A stretch of 64,000 bases of DNA from Apostichopus japonicus (lineage: Eukaryota; Echinodermata; Holothuroidea; Aspidochirotida; Stichopodidae): assembly GCF_037975245.1 (NCBI RefSeq), contig NC_092578.1, positions 436,001 to 500,000 of the forward strand, given 5' to 3'. Under the pieces are notes generated by a model. That model saw only the letters and a program-made list of their open reading frames with translations. It was not told the origin of the DNA and did not search any database. The position numbers and the translations under genes are program-made. How positions within the stretch are numbered: position 1 is the stretch's first letter; the number at the start of each line of letters is the position of its first letter. Of the stretch, positions 33,586 through 48,600 are shown piece by piece.

Positions 33586-36500
33586 AAGCAAACCTTCTTA
33601 GAAGTCAGTTTTATTTGAAAGCTTGCCAGTAGTTGTCAAGTTTGTCTTTGGTTTATACTAGAACACATATTCTTTGTAATTGACAGTACAGCCTGTTTGT
33701 ATCCTTGAAATGTAAATTCTGGTAGTATCTTCATTCATATGTAAAGATAGTAATAATGTAGCACTTTGGGTCAAGTTTGGTAAAGTAGTAAGTACTGACT
33801 CTCCTTGACATAAAAAATGCCGTAACAATTCACAAGTTTCAATAATCATCATTCACTCGGTATTTAAGTTATATTCAAATAATGAACACAATTCTATAAA
33901 GTTTGGATGATGCTACTTTTTGAATAGTCACATTAAAATGTGTGTGGGCAATCATTGATGACTCAGCAATTAATCTTCAGATGATGGCCAATTCTAGAAG
34001 GATGCGTTAGTTTTACAAAATTGTAGTAATTCATAATCTGTCAGAATTAAACTGTCTTTGTTTGCAACCAAAAACACACAGTTGAAAACTTGAAATAAAT
34101 TGAGAAGTGAACCATTGGCTCTTGGAGTTTGCTGTTGGCCTTTTTATCTGCAGGAATCACTTGTATAGTTGTGAACTTGTGATAACTGGCACATCAACTT
34201 ATAAATTAATTCATGATTAGCTGAAGAAATACTTCATTTTGGTATCCAATAAATGCCACTATAAGGTATTTACACTGGAACCCTTGGTTGATTGATTGAC
34301 ATGTTGTATGGTCTAGTCCTTCTTTCATCCCTTCTTTTGTTCCACCTGCTTACTAATGACAGGAATCCTTGATACTGACCCTCTGAAAATGTCTCTCATC
34401 ATCACCTAGCCGAGACATTTTGAACACACAGAGGTACAAATGTGGCTGTCATGTACAAATAACAGACAGCTGAAAAAGATTACCATCCCCAGAAATGCCA
34501 AGATGTACAATTAGATGTAATAAAAAAAAATTATATTAAATAACCAAAACTTAAGAACGTGAAGTAGCAAGACCTCATTATTGGATTTACTGTAGGCAAT
34601 AAGCTTTAAATAACTGTATAAAATGCAATAGGCCTATTGTTCTTTAATTTGCAAGCGAGGAAATTAATATACATGATGATGATAACTTAATGATTAATTT
34701 GGCACAACCACAGAAAAAAAATAATTGAAACTATTATAACAATAATTAAGATGTTGCCATTCCTTTGTTAAAGCCTTGTTTTAGTTTATTGTTTGGTGGA
34801 GACCAAATTTTAAAACTTTGTATGACTCTGGAAGAACTTGGCAGTAGCCAATGATACCATAGCTTGATTTGACTAATTTTATTCAAATTATGATCATTAA
34901 TGTTTCTGATTAATTATCCCATTTAGAGGGTTTAATAAGTAGATCCAGGCAACCTTAAGTCTGGAAAATTGATTCCAAATTTCAGGTAAAGAATTCTGTT
35001 TGGCACATAAATCCTATAATTATAGTATCATTATGAATTAAATGTTGGTTGTATCCATTTGAAGTCAATTTGGCACTTGTCAAGAACACTGGTCTCTAAT
35101 TTCAGTAATTCAGTTTCGCAGTGCCTGGCTGCCCCAGAATCTTTGTTTCCATGGCAAAATAATGTTTTTTGCATGATTGATGGTGATAATTACTTGCAGC
35201 TTTTATTACAGTTACATGCATGATCAACAGACTGTACCCATGATGCATAGATTAAATAAGTAATTAGTTCAAACCTTTATAATGTTTAATGTATTCAAAA
35301 CTTTCATCTGTTGTATGGAAATGATTTTACAAGGATAATCTACCTTGCTCCCCCATCAGTTGGCAATCATTTACTTGTATGAAAAATATTTCTAATCTTG
35401 TGCTTAAATTGTATAGCACTTCTAGCATGTTGTGAGTCAGTGAGTTATATACTACAAGGGAGGATTTTACAGTAGTGTACAGTATGACCTCCTCCCATAT
35501 AGGGAAACAAGCATGTTGTGAGTTGCATACTATACTGTACTAGGGAGGCTTCCTACTGTACAGTAGTGTACAGTGTAACCTCCTGCATATAGGGTAAAAG
35601 TTAGTTGCACCACTGCTATTGAGTTCAAACTCACAAGAGGTACTTCAACGTACTAAGCCATTATGTGTATCCATTGGCTGCTGTATCAGCTATAGTATAA
35701 ATGTTCAGTGGCCATATTTAGGTCTACCAGTTATCTAGAGCTGTACCATGTGCTTGTGTTAAATATAGCATCACATACTTATCTAAGTGTAATTAGTCAT
35801 AGTTTGGGATCTCAAGATAGAATATTTACTGTTTACTTTGAAAGACACAGTTCTAAGTTCAAAATGTGTGATATTGAGTCCCTTGTCATAGTAGTGTTGA
35901 CATAATGTATCACTTGGAGGAGCATACATTATGCAGAGCTCTCGGTCATCTATAGCATGATGCTATCAGCTGTAAGCCTTGTAAAACATTTCACATATTT
36001 GTAACATTCTATCAATTTGGGATTTAGAACACACAGCACACTTTAAAGTATTATTCCTACAGTAGAGGGCCTCAAATGTCATGTATGTAAGTGCTCACCA
36101 TTTTTCATTGGGCTTTAGAAGAAGTATTTATTAGCTAGCATGAGTTTAATCAGGGGATTAGTTATATACAGAATCAATGAACTATTTAATATTTAACCAA
36201 TCATTGCAAGATTGAACATATTTTAGGTTTGTTGAACAAAATAACAAAAGGGGAAAAAACATTCAACAGTATACTTCCAGCATAAATGAAACAACAACAA
36301 AAATGAAACAAAACAAATGTACAGATCTTATGACATAGTCACTTACATTCAGAATGATCAGTAATTACAAGTTTGGTATCTTATTATTGATCTTATTCCA
36401 TCTTTGTGGACTGCTGCATAGTATCAATGGATAAGAAATTTACCCTCAGTCTTAACAGGTGACTAGTTTTTCAAAATACTTAAGCAGATCCATGAAAGCA

Positions 36501-39500
36501 CAATTTGCTAGTGTACATCACAGCAGCATAGCTTCTGTACAGTAAACAAGGTTGCAATGAAGAACAGAAACAGACACATGTCATATTACAGAAACTTAGG
36601 TCTGTATCACACAAGAAATGAGTATGGCATTAGATCCAGATTGAAGATCCCCTGTAGATTACTCTATACAGTAATGCTGTACAAGAATATTATTTGACTT
36701 GAAAAAAATATGTTTTCGGCTTTTTTACCAACTATTGTACTGTACAGTCAAGTTTAAATTGCTGGCAATCTGGTTTGTTATGAAAATTAGCAACTTGAAT
36801 AGTAATTACTTCCTATTTTTCCTAAACCCTGAACCAATATTATAGGACTAGGACACATGCTCCATGAGTTAAAGTTGAATTCACCTTATTACAAGTAAAA
36901 TTCATGAAGTTGTATATAGTACTGACAACTATACTAAACTTCAAGTAGGGACTCAATACAAGTCTGCACTGAACTAACAGAATCTATTGTTTAAATCATT
37001 ATTACAATTAGGATCTGATGATATTTATTAATGGGTCTGTGATGTAACTACTAAAAGGTTAATAAACCACTGGTAACATTGGCTTTGTGCCTTAATTGTA
37101 CAAATGTGAGGAAAAAGTACAGGGAAATTCCACTTGACAGTTTTGAGGAACCCAAGATTGACTTTCTGTGTATGTGTTCAGACAGGAAACACTTAAATTG
37201 CTGTAGTTTCTTTTGTAGGATTTCTGTTTTTGGCTGTTTAAGTCTGAAAATAATCTTGTAACTAGAGTATATAATATTTGATGTTATTAGCCTTTCCTGT
37301 GTTGTTGGAGGATTTAGAGTTTCTGTGTAATATTGACATGTTCTTTTTGTGCACCTGCTGTATTTTCAGTAAACTGGTCTGCTACCAGTGTAATATAGTA
37401 GGTTTCAGATATGTTTAATGTGACATGTTACAGTATAAATTCATAAGCAGTGTTGAGTCCCTGACCTTGTATACTTCCTGATATTGCCCAAGTCTGCTTA
37501 ACCAGGCTGAATACAGACTGCCCTGAACTCTCTGGACTGTGTCCAACACAATTGATGTTCTGCAGGAACTTCTGTTGGCTCTAACTTGTTCAAAATCAAC
37601 ATTGTTACTGTCTGTTTGGTTTGGCTGACTGCAAACAAATGCAAATTATTGTGAAGTCATGCTGCAACTAGGAACTTTTCCAAGGAAGAATCAATGAATT
37701 TCACCCCATTCTCACCTGTCATCCCTCACCATAAGAACCCAATCCACCTAACCTATGAGAATTGGCAACATGTTATCACTTCTCCTACTCCCAGTCCTCC
37801 CCCTTCCCCACCATGCCATTGTCTGGCTCATAGCCCACTTCCTCTTTCAGATCTACCATTCTGAAGATTTTCAAATGTATTCTTACACAGGATTTTATTT
37901 ACTACCTAAAGTAGGCAATTACGGGAAAGTGGGTCTGTGTTATAAATGTTTGTAACTTAGCTGGATTGTACTGCATACAGTATGTTGAGGGCAGACATAG
38001 GTGGGTAATTTCGTTCTTAAAAAACCCCTAAACCTGACAAGTTGTGATCTTTGCAATTTGTTATAGTCCTGAGGAGAATCATACCAGTTAATCAGGTTAT
38101 GTGAAGGCAAAGGATTACTTTCATCATGGAACAGTCTTGACCTCCTCTGACTATATATTAACTGTGCCAAGATATAATAAACTTATACAGACATTGGATA
38201 CTGGGATTGTGATTAAAGGCATAATCTTCAGTCGGCTACATAGTCAATGTGTATCTTTATTATCATATTTGTCTGGATGAAAGTAGCATTTACATAGTTT
38301 TTTAACTGAACGATTCACTATATCACTTTAAAGTATTTACCAGAAGGTTTAGCAAGGCAGGAAATCCAGAATGGCAATAGACTTTCATTATGGAAGTAAT
38401 AAAGAGTTTGATAAAGTAGGCTCTGACAGAGTCAATATCCTCCAATGGAATCACTGATATCACAGAAAATCTAGCTTACAAAGGTGTTTCCCTTCAATTT
38501 CATTCTGATGGATGAACTCATTAAAACTTAAGCTATCGTCCAAGTTATGATGAGGATTTTGTAGGCAATAGTCACTTGTTGAAGTGTGTTATCAAAGATT
38601 AATCAACTGTGCAATGCATAATTTGTGTCAAGTTGTGTGAAACTGATACCACTTTTAGCCTCTCTATGTAGCTTTAAACCTAACTGATACTACTTTCAGT
38701 TTTGGTGTTGAACCACCGGCCTTCATTAAGGATCATGTGTACAGATGTGACTGTGTGTACTTGGTACATTTATATGTTACACACTGTATATGTGAGATTG
38801 TGGTGTGAAGTATGAACATGAGATATATATGGTAGTGTTCTACACTCTCATTAAAGGTGTAGTGGTATTAAAAACATTTTTTTTATACAAAAACCAGCTT
38901 CTTTAATCTCCTTTTGAATTCAATTTAATAATATTGCATACAATATGATTAATTTGTGTGATATTGTGACTTACTGATATCTGCAGGAAAGAACTGACAT
39001 TACTGTTAGAATATTGGTTGTAGGTACAACCACACAAGATAAGCAAGCACTTACCAACTACAATTTATAATGTCAAGTATTTAACAATCTGTCTGGTTGT
39101 GCAAAATATACCTAAATTTATACAGTAGTAGGGACAATGGTCTAACTGTTACAAAGACAGAAAAGAATTTCATTCTTATTGGAAGTTAGGCAACAAGAAC
39201 ATCTTCAGAAAAGGTCTTTTGGGAAATTGGGACTCAGCCAAAGTTTATCTGTAGCCTTTTCATCTCGCTAGCTTTCAGTCTATTTAGTCCCCTCCTCCTT
39301 ACTGGTTGTTACAGGGCAAAGGTGGGTCTTTGACAAGTTTCTGAAAGGACCTGAGGTACAATCTGATGACCTTAATGGTACAAGTGATGATTGAGAGAAG
39401 AGGAATTGTTTGATTGGCAGACAGGTAATTATGTGGAATGGACTGTGGATATGTTTACAGTACAGATCAACATGCTTATATGTGGTGTGTGAGCCTAGGC

Positions 39501-39540
39501 TAGGATTACACAGTATTGTAATATGTATGTACCAATGATG
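33586..39540. other. Intergenic or 5' non-coding, no gene seen
   Basis: Long AT-rich stretch. A two-copy tandem of about 85 bp lies at 35424-35600 (AGCATGTTGTGAGT ... ACAGTAGTGTACAGT ... CATATAGGG). No exon, RNA gene or transposon is recognised. Part may be the first intron of the ARHGAP gene, whose leader exons are not located. Confidence 0.4.
35424..35600 (+). repeat. Two-copy tandem repeat, about 85-90 bp
   Basis: Both copies hold AGCATGTTGTGAGT, an AGGGAGG stretch, ACAGTAGTGTACAGT, ACCTCCT and CATATAGGG in the same order, with about 85-90 bp between equivalent points. Confidence 0.7.
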
Positions 39541-40542
39541 TGAATGACCTAGTAAACACCCAGTACAACCATCAGAGGTGTGGGCTACATAGTATTATTG
39601 TACACACAATAGTACAAACAGCAGAGATGTGGGCTACATAGTATTATTGTACACACAGTAGTACACACAACATAGATGATGGCTACATAGTATTATTGTA
39701 CACACAATAGTACATACAACAGAGATGAGGGCTACATAGTATTATTGTACACACAGTAGTACAAACAACATAGATGAGGGCTACATAGTATTATTGTACA
39801 CACAGTAGTACATACAACATAGATGAGGGCTACATAGTATTATTGTACACACAGTAGTACATACAACATAGATGAGGGCTACATAGTATTATTGTACACA
39901 CAGTAGTACATACAACATAGATGAGGGCTACATAGTATTATTGTACACACAGTAGTACAAACAACATAGATGAGGGCTACATAGTATTATTGTACACACA
40001 GTAGTACATACAACATAGATGAGGGCTACATAGTATTATTGTACACACAGTAGTACAAACAACATAGATGAGGGCTACATAGTATTATTGTACACACAAT
40101 AGTACATACAACATAGATGAGGGCTACATAGTATTATTGTACACACAATAGTACATACAACATAGATGAGGGCTACATAGTATTATTGTACACACAATAG
40201 TACAAACAACATAGATGATGGCAACATAGTATTATTGTACACACAATAGTACATACAACATAGATGAGGGCTACATAGTATTATTGTACACACAGTAGTA
40301 CAAACAACATAGATGAAGGCTACATAGTATTATTGTACACACAGTAGTACTAGTACACACAACATAGATGAAGGCTACATAGTATTATTGTACACACAGT
40401 AGTACACACAACATAGATGAGGGCTACATAGTATTATTGTACACACAGTAGTACAAACAACATAGATGAGGGCTACATAGTATTATTGTACACACAATAG
40501 TACATACAACATAGATGAGGGCTACATAGTATTATTGTACAA
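39541..40542 (+). repeat. 49-bp minisatellite, about 20 copies
   Basis: Near-identical 49-bp units with GATGAGGGCTACATAGTATT and ATTGTACACACAGTAGTACA. Variants alternate ACACAGTAGTACA with ACACAATAGTACA and ACAAACAACA with ACATACAACA. One copy (about 40350) has an internal TAGTAC duplication. The high identity suggests recent expansion and likely length polymorphism. Confidence 0.97.
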
Positions 40543-41670
40543 TACTTTCTTTTCCCTTTCTTTTTTCTCATATATACTATAGTGTAGCTATCCAGTGGAA
40601 ATATCCCACTTTGTATAACTGTTGAAAGCTTTAGCTTGTTTAATATGATTCAGTCATTCTGTTAGGAAGAGAATTATTTTGGCAGTTATTTTGGGATCAA
40701 TCACTTTAAACAGGAAACTATTAACTGAATGATGGTTCAGTTATTCAGTAAATTCTCCACTCATGATTATGCTCTTATCATTGATTCTTTTTTGTCATTA
40801 CTAACAAAGAAAACCAGTTATTGTACCAGCTGTAACTTGCTTTAATGTGTTGCTGCCAATGCTCCTTTCAACTTATCTTCCATGTGGGAACTTTTCCCTA
40901 CCAAAAACTGCTGCAAAGAGTTCCCCTAGATCCTTACATTTTCTTAAATATTTTTACCCTGCTTGAAAAGTCCTAATTTCTGCACAAAGTATTAATGCTT
41001 ATTGGGATCAGTAGCAAATTCTTGACTCACAAATATCTCTAGCAAGTACAGTCAGAACAAAAACCCTGACAATGATTCATACAAATTAGTTTGCTTCTGA
41101 TAAGTAGTTCACAAATGATCAAGATCCTTAGCTTTGGTGTCACCCGAAGCCCTCTGGAATCAACTTAATGAAATAGGCACGGAAGTACCTAAAATTAATT
41201 TCCATTAATGGTGTCTACGATAAAAAAACTCTCAACGTACAAAAGCTTTGCTCTTGAATTCAGAGATTGAACCAAATCACGATGCATGAAGATAGAGGAG
41301 CATTTTCTAGGAGTTGAAATAATGCCTGAGGTGTATTGAACCAAAGTATTAATTAAGCATATACTTTGCACTTTGCACTTCTGTCTGTGTTTGCCCCTAG
41401 GAACTCTGCACATCAATCAATCATCCAATTGTCTTTGTCTGTTTCTGGCCAGAAAATTGATAGTCTTTGTTCTTATATGACAATTTATAAAATCCAGTTT
41501 GCAGGGAAAGTAACCCAGGTTTCCATTGGCAGCAGTTATACCATTGCAGTAGTACCGCAAATGGTTTAGTTGTCACCAACGTAGAGACACATAATATAAA
41601 TTGTGATACATCTATGTTAATGAGAACAGTTAGATTCTGGTTTGTTTAATGCTACAGTACATGTAATATA

Positions 41671-41905
41671 CAAGCATCAACAACTAGTATATTATAGCAC
41701 CATGAAGGAAAACAAGGGAACTAATATAACAGAGCCCTATTGTAGCATAGAGAGCCTATATCTACACCTGCATACATCATTTATGCTTTCAATATTTCAT
41801 CCACGAGCTGAGGCTTGCTACAAGCATCAACAACTAGTACATTAAAGCACCATGTAGGGAAGGAAGGGAACTTTAATATTACAGAGCCCTATTGTAGCAA
41901 TGGAA
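41671..41905 (+). repeat. Local duplication, two copies of about 85 bp
   Basis: Both copies share CAAGCATCAACAACTAGTA, TAGCACCATG or AAGCACCATG, AGGGAACT and ACAGAGCCCTATTGTAGCA. The copy starts are about 150 bp apart with unrelated sequence between them. Confidence 0.8.
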
Positions 41906-42359
41906 CTACACTTGTCTAGAGATTATTCTTTGTATTGTGGAAGTTTGTAAGCGAGATAGTCCTAGGTGCACTTGATTTATCAAGTGGCTTCCTATTGTTC
42001 AAAATGAAAGCTCTTCAATAGCATACTTGTTTACACACAAGAGTTTATTATCAATGAACATTGTAAAATGCGTTATCATATTTAGGGCTGTAAGAGTGTT
42101 AAGGCAACCTGACGAGTTGAATTTAAAAAGATGTTATGGTCTACTCCCCTCATTATATTCCAAATAGTGATAAGCAGAGCTATAAAATAATAGGACAGTT
42201 CATCAGCATTGCACATGGCATGTGGCAACAAGTGTTATGAAACATGCACTGGTACTGTATATGCTTGCCACCCTACACTGTAGCCACCCTGCTGTGTATA
42301 TGGATTTGATTCTGGCATGTTTCATACACAAAAGTTGCAAATGTTTGTTTCTCTATTCA

Positions 42360-42421
42360 AGTCCCCATCCTTCCCTACTACCATCCTTCCCACCTTTCCC
42401 ACCCTTCCCACCTTTCCCACC
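42360..42421 (+). repeat. Pyrimidine-rich CCTTTCCCACCCTTCCCA repeat
   Basis: Short tandem CCTTCCCACCTTTCCCACCC units, strongly strand-asymmetric (C/T with CA), about 60 bp before a candidate acceptor at 42483. Confidence 0.75.
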
Positions 42422-42646
42422 CTCAGTACTTAATGATTTGACCAGTTAGTCATGTACTTGATTCTTCTTCTTCTTTCTCTCAGGTTATCAGGCTACAATG
42501 TACTGTGGAGGAACTGAAGATTGGTTTGCAGAATTCTAACTCAACAAGATGGAGAAATACTTTTGAAAGTAGAACAAGTTAGAGAATGTGAGGAGAGATA
42601 TATTCCAGAAAGTGGTAGATTGTTAGTTCTTTGTTGCTCACAGGTC

Positions 42647-45600
42647 ATGGGGTCAACAATAGTAGAAGCCTTATATCAATACGACATTGATCTTCCAAAT
42701 GGCAATAAAGAAACAGTCAGTCCTGGAGACAAATTTAAACTCATAAAAAAATCGAATGATGATTGGTGGTATGTCCAGTTTGGTGAAACTGGTGCAGCAT
42801 TTTACCTTCCTGCTTCGTATCTGAAAGAACTCAATCAGAGAACAGCACATATTGAAGTAACACCACCACCACCATCTGAACAACCAGAAATTGAAGAAAA
42901 TGGCTCCAAGAATAATAGGTTCCTGGATGAGTTGCAGTCCGGCTTAAAGAGAAGGGGAAGCGCTCCTCCTGGTTCCTCATTTCGGACTGGCAGCTCATCA
43001 TCGTCTGCCCGATTCCATCACGAGCCACCGATTCAAGAGACAGATAATGCAGACGAAAATCACAGTGGGCCACTTAGACCATCACAGTTGAACGTTCAGA
43101 GAGACCATCATGAGAAGAAACCTGGCAAAGAAAGCCCTCAGGTAAAGCAACTTGGAAAAGAAAAACTATTATAACTCTTGTAAATTTAATGGTCCCTTTC
43201 TATTCTGAGGATATCCTGAAAAAATGTTTTATTGCAAGAATGCAAAGAGTACAGTAATTGATTTCTGTAATCAACCCCAAAATACTCCACAGCTTCCTTG
43301 TACAGGTTGAAAGAACATCACAGTTTAATATAGCCCCAACCACCAGAATTGTTTCGCAGTTGGAACTTGGCTTACCGCAGTAATTTGGACCTAGGCTACA
43401 CCAAATATCTAACGTCACTTGGGCTCAGCATGTTGCAGGACCTCAAAGTTATTCTGAAATTTTTGTTATTTATTCTTCCTTCAAACGATGATTGCAAGGG
43501 TCCCATGTATAAAACCTTACCACTGGTATTTCACCTCATCTTAATATAATAACTAAAACGATATATAATAAATTTGAGCCAAAACTGCAGGGAACACATC
43601 CAGCTTAAATCCATCTTCACCCGGGACTGTATATTATCATAGCCTAGGGTACAAACAGTGCAGTACTAGCAGTAGGGTACTTGAGATTTGATGCTGTAAT
43701 GAAATGGATTCGTTTATTATTGTGCAGTGTTCCACGATGTCATTTATAGTTATCTTTCGCTACTTTTTTAATTTTTAAGAACTTTGTGTACGAAAGATGG
43801 ATATTGTACTTATTGAAAGTATATTTTCTGGAGAAAACAACAGCCGATTAACGATATAAATAATTCTGTACCATTCTAATGTATGTAGTTATAGCCCCAT
43901 GTTACATTCTTCTTGTCTGAGGTTCCAAACATGTGGTGACTTGTTGATAGTTTAAAATGTTTCTTTGTGAAATTTTGAACTTGAAGGGGTTGCCCTAAAT
44001 CCAATATCATGGAAAAGTAGTGAACCCTCAATGTATGTTTGTGTATGGATTACAGGTTTTATCCACTTGTGAACATGTTAATCTAATTTTGTACATCGAG
44101 TATGAATGAAGGATGGTGTGGGGTGCTTTTTTCCAAGGTTTGTGCTTTTCTTTTTGAAAGTGTATGTTAGAAAACAAAGGCCCTAATATAGCATGGATGT
44201 TAGTTTATTGATAACTGTGCGTGTAAGAGTATATGTACGTACATGGCCTAGGCTATGCATATTGAATGTATGACATTGACAGTCTCGTATAAACTAAGTG
44301 CTTTGAACCGTAGATGAAAGTTGAGGAATGACTAGGTAAGAGGCTTTAAACTTTCTGTAGGCTTTAACCCAACAGTGTGCCTGACTAGACAGTCAGACTA
44401 GCATCTGCTTCCACATTGATAGTGTAGTGTTGACATTTCCTAAACACAAACAAAGCATTGATCTTACCATGAAGCCATTTTTCATTTGGTTTTGTTCTAA
44501 TTAACCAGTGGACGCCAATCAGTGGGATTGGAATCATTACTCTGCTTCAATCTCTTTAAAACAAGAACAGCAAATACTTATGTGATTTATAGTAATACTT
44601 CATTATTCTCTTTACTATCATTTATCTAAACAAGATTAGCCCACAGCAACAATTGTGATGTTAAAAGGTTTTCAAAATGCTCAAATGGAAAATGCAATCG
44701 AGCTTGAAGAATCCTTGTAACATAACGATTCCATCATATTTGTGTTAGAACAGAAAGACATATGTGCGAGGTAAGAGTCTTCATCACAAGTATGCTATAG
44801 ATAGTATAAATGAAAGTACTGAAACTGCTAGTGTCTAGCTGTAAGATAACCCTCTCTTAAGGAGTTAAATCTTCTGCCTTGTACACAGAATGTTAATAAT
44901 ATTCATTGAATTTATGATAACAAATTGAAACTGTTTGGTAAAGTGCAGATACAGTCGCGCTTGATACACATCCTTGAAAACATCCTGGAACCTATTGAAG
45001 CAGCGTGGATATGTTTATTATATATGAATGATAGCCATATGTGGTAATCAATAGCTAGATGTTTCCTTTAACTTGATTGGGTAACCTTAATTCTTTCACT
45101 TTCAAGTATAGATAAGACCAGTTACTTGGAACTGATTAACAATGTTTACTTCAGCACACTGCATTGCAATGTCAGATCTATCTTCCATTATGGTTGTCTC
45201 CACACTTAGTATAATGGGGTGATGGTATGGTGAGGGGTAACTTTATCTGATATAGGCAACTAATGTAGAGAATCTTTGTATGGATAGTTTTGGTTTTATT
45301 CAAGGGTGGGTTGACCTTTGGTTTCTCCCTCTTTTTTGGTTTCCTGACATGGAAACCAACTGAGTCACTTTCAGCTTCCTAGCAAACTTTTGAGGGGGAC
45401 TGTGGATATATAAAGAGGATTGCAAAGTCAGTAAATACTATTACGGTTTGATTCCTCTAACACGCAACAAACAGAAACACTGTACTCAAAGCCAAAGACT
45501 CTGTTGTTTGGCCAGCGTAGTCTTTGCATGCTTAAGTTCTTTCAGAGAGATTAACTATAGACTTCTGATCCTGGATTATTTTAAAGAGGCCATGACACGA

Positions 45601-48600
45601 AAAATCCAACTCATCGAGAGTAACTTCCTCTGAATCTATGAGAAAATCTATGTTCAAAACTATCCTCAACACCTTGAAAACCTCAAGGACTAATTAGTAA
45701 TTAACGTTTTAATATTCGCATCCGAAAATAGATATCTGAGAATGCGATTTCACAACAAGACAATGATGACGTCATGTTAGGAACACACGTGCAAAGCCCA
45801 GGCATGTATCGGATGCGCGACGATCATACCGTTCCATATACAGTACACGCACATTTACACTGAGAGAACAACCACTGTATTACGCTATATCGTTAGAAAT
45901 TTCAAGTTTGTTTTACAACTGTTGTAAACTATCCGAGAGAAATGCCGGTCCGTTGTGTTGTTGGGGGCTGCATTAATATCATTACCCATGCAATTAGCCT
46001 TCATCCATGGCTGAAGGACGAAAAAAACACGGCGATTATGACCAAGTTAGTGCACAACACCATCGCCGATTTCACTGGGCCTAGCCAGTATGCAGCTCCG
46101 AATGAAGCGAACACTTCACGGAAGCATACTACGATCCCTCCTTTTTGTTATGAAATAAAACAAATGGACTTTAACGGTTCGACATAAAAGAGTCATTCTT
46201 CTGTCAAGTAATCCACAAAAAACTACTCTGAAGACCAGATCGGGGAACAGGAAACCTCCAATGGGGCAAGTGGCGATCCTTAGGAGGTAGCGCGCCGAGC
46301 ACTAGTAGTACTATAGTATTAGCGTTACTACACTGAAGTCGCAATAGACGAAGAGATTTTACTGTATCATCTAAATTAACACCCCCTTCATTGCTCTATT
46401 GTATACTAATAAGCTATGAGGTTAGCTTCAGAAGCGGTGGGTTACATCTTCTTGTGAACAAATCTCAGTGCCCCAATTTATTTCTGGAATATGCTGGATC
46501 AGTTAGTTATAGCAATAATTTCTTATTCCTATTCCAGGAAAACCATTTTTTATGTTGTGGAGGGAGTGGGGGTAATGGGGATGGGTCAAAGTAGGTAGGT
46601 AAAAAGATTTTATTCCAAAGGGTGTTTAATTAAATCTCAAAGCGATTTATTTTAAAGTCACAGAGCCAAAATTTCACACCACATAGTTCAAGTGTTAAAT
46701 CATTGAACAAAAGTTATTCAATATCAGTTCTAGACAGTCATTCTGGACAATCTGAACTAACATTAACAACAATCATTGTATTATATGACATAAAAGTAAA
46801 ACTGTACTTTCCATAAACATTATCATTCTTAAATTACACTAATGTAATTTGTGACATCAAAGGAGGTTAAAAGAAAACAACTTACATGAATTTTTTGGCT
46901 TTAAGCCTACAAAGCAGTTGCATGTCCATCGCTATCAATCGTTGTTATGACAAATTAATTAGAATAATCCAGAAGCAAATACAATAAAGGGTTATTTAAA
47001 CCAAGAAACACTGCACGAAGTAACTCACATGCAAAAATGTTACACAAGCACGACGACACGTACAACACTGATGGGCAATATGAAACACAGCATCACACGC
47101 ATTAAAACAATCGAAGACCATTAACAGGGTGTACAGCTGAGTTTTTGAAGAAAGACTACAAAACAAACCAACTGCTGCTGAAGAAACAAAGTCTAAACAT
47201 TCAAGAGTTCTGCTGCCTCCATTGGTCTTTATTATGACTTTTCTGTCAAATATCATTGGTGATATGGATATTTTGGCTTCCAGATTAAAGGTACGAATCA
47301 AACGTCTGGGAGGTAAATGCCCCTAAAAAGGTCAATGCCTGTTCCCTTATGCACATATTATATGACATCACGGTCACACCAATACTTGTGTCCAAATGCT
47401 TCAAAACATGCCTTTTCTTTCATTGTTGATGTTGGGTCTGGAAAATAACCTTTTCATCCTGAATTAAAAGTCTTGAATTTCAATATATCAACACTGAGGG
47501 AACCCTGACGGATTGGTAATCCAACACAATCGTAGTTTAGAAAAGGTGTTTCTGGAGGAATTTCTCAACCAAGGCTTCCTATACAATGAGTTTTCTCCTG
47601 GCAACTTGAATCCAGTGTAATGACCATTGGCTGGAAAATCACTTCTGATCCTTTGGACTGCACATGATGGTAGCACAACCCTGACGTGTCTTGCTAGGAA
47701 CCCCAAGTATCATTGAACCTGTTGACCGTAGGCTATGTATCTGTACTGCCTGGGAAAAAATGTATGAAAGTTCAAAATGTATTAATGTTGGCCATGATGT
47801 CCACAATATCAAGCAGGCATACAATGTACAGTTATGGTTACATGTGTTGTGATTTTACACCTTCCATGTATCATGAAACATTCTTTTGTTTCAGAAAATT
47901 GATTTGCAAAACTCCAGGCCAAAGTACTAGCCAAGTAATAATGAGTATGAAATAACACATATGCCTACCTAGCATGGCTGCATAATGCAACTTACATCCC
48001 CGAGCCAAACTTTCAGTATGCAACCAACCCTACTAGTACTACACACTCTACATATGGGTTGTAAGTTACCGTAACACAACGCACAATACGGTTTAGGGTG
48101 TTCCGCGAATTCCAACAACACATGCACAAAATGGACTGGATTTTGTTTTTAAATGCTTCGTTAATAAATTCTTACCACGTTGTATGTTCCTTGCAATGGT
48201 TTCGAACGGATTTCTTCTTCGATATGTTGTGGAGCTTCAATTTCGGCTCGTTTAACAGGCTCGAACTGATACGGTTCTAACACCTCCGCTCCACCCTCAA
48301 CGTTCGGTTCAATATTGGAATGATCATCGCCTTCACTCTCTGCTTCGAATATGAGAAAGGGCACTCTAATTATAGCCCAATTTCACTGCCTAGTGAAGAA
48401 CCATTATCACTTTGAACTTCGGTTGCCGCAATTGGTTCTGGATCCGCCATTTCACAGGAAATTTTGATTTGATATCGCACTTGTGATCGGTGTTTTGTTT
48501 AGTAACCACTAGTGGTATGTGTACTTGTCTACTGTGTACGTGAACGGTATTGTAAGCAGCGACAACAAATGTGTTCAAAACGTGACGTCACATGACGTCA

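Larger units (their letters stand above)
40543..42646. other. ARHGAP 5' region, no coding exon seen
   Basis: Contains a local duplication (41671-41756 and 41821-41905) and a pyrimidine minisatellite at 42360-42421. An acceptor-like site TTTCTCTCAG ends at 42483, followed by sequence that could be leader continuous with the SH3 exon. A second acceptor, TTGCTCACAG, ends at 42643 just before the ATG. Confidence 0.4.

Noticed and set aside
43200-43549. Overlapping short frames after the SH3 exon
   Set aside because: No splice sites in agreement with phase and no recognisable domain.
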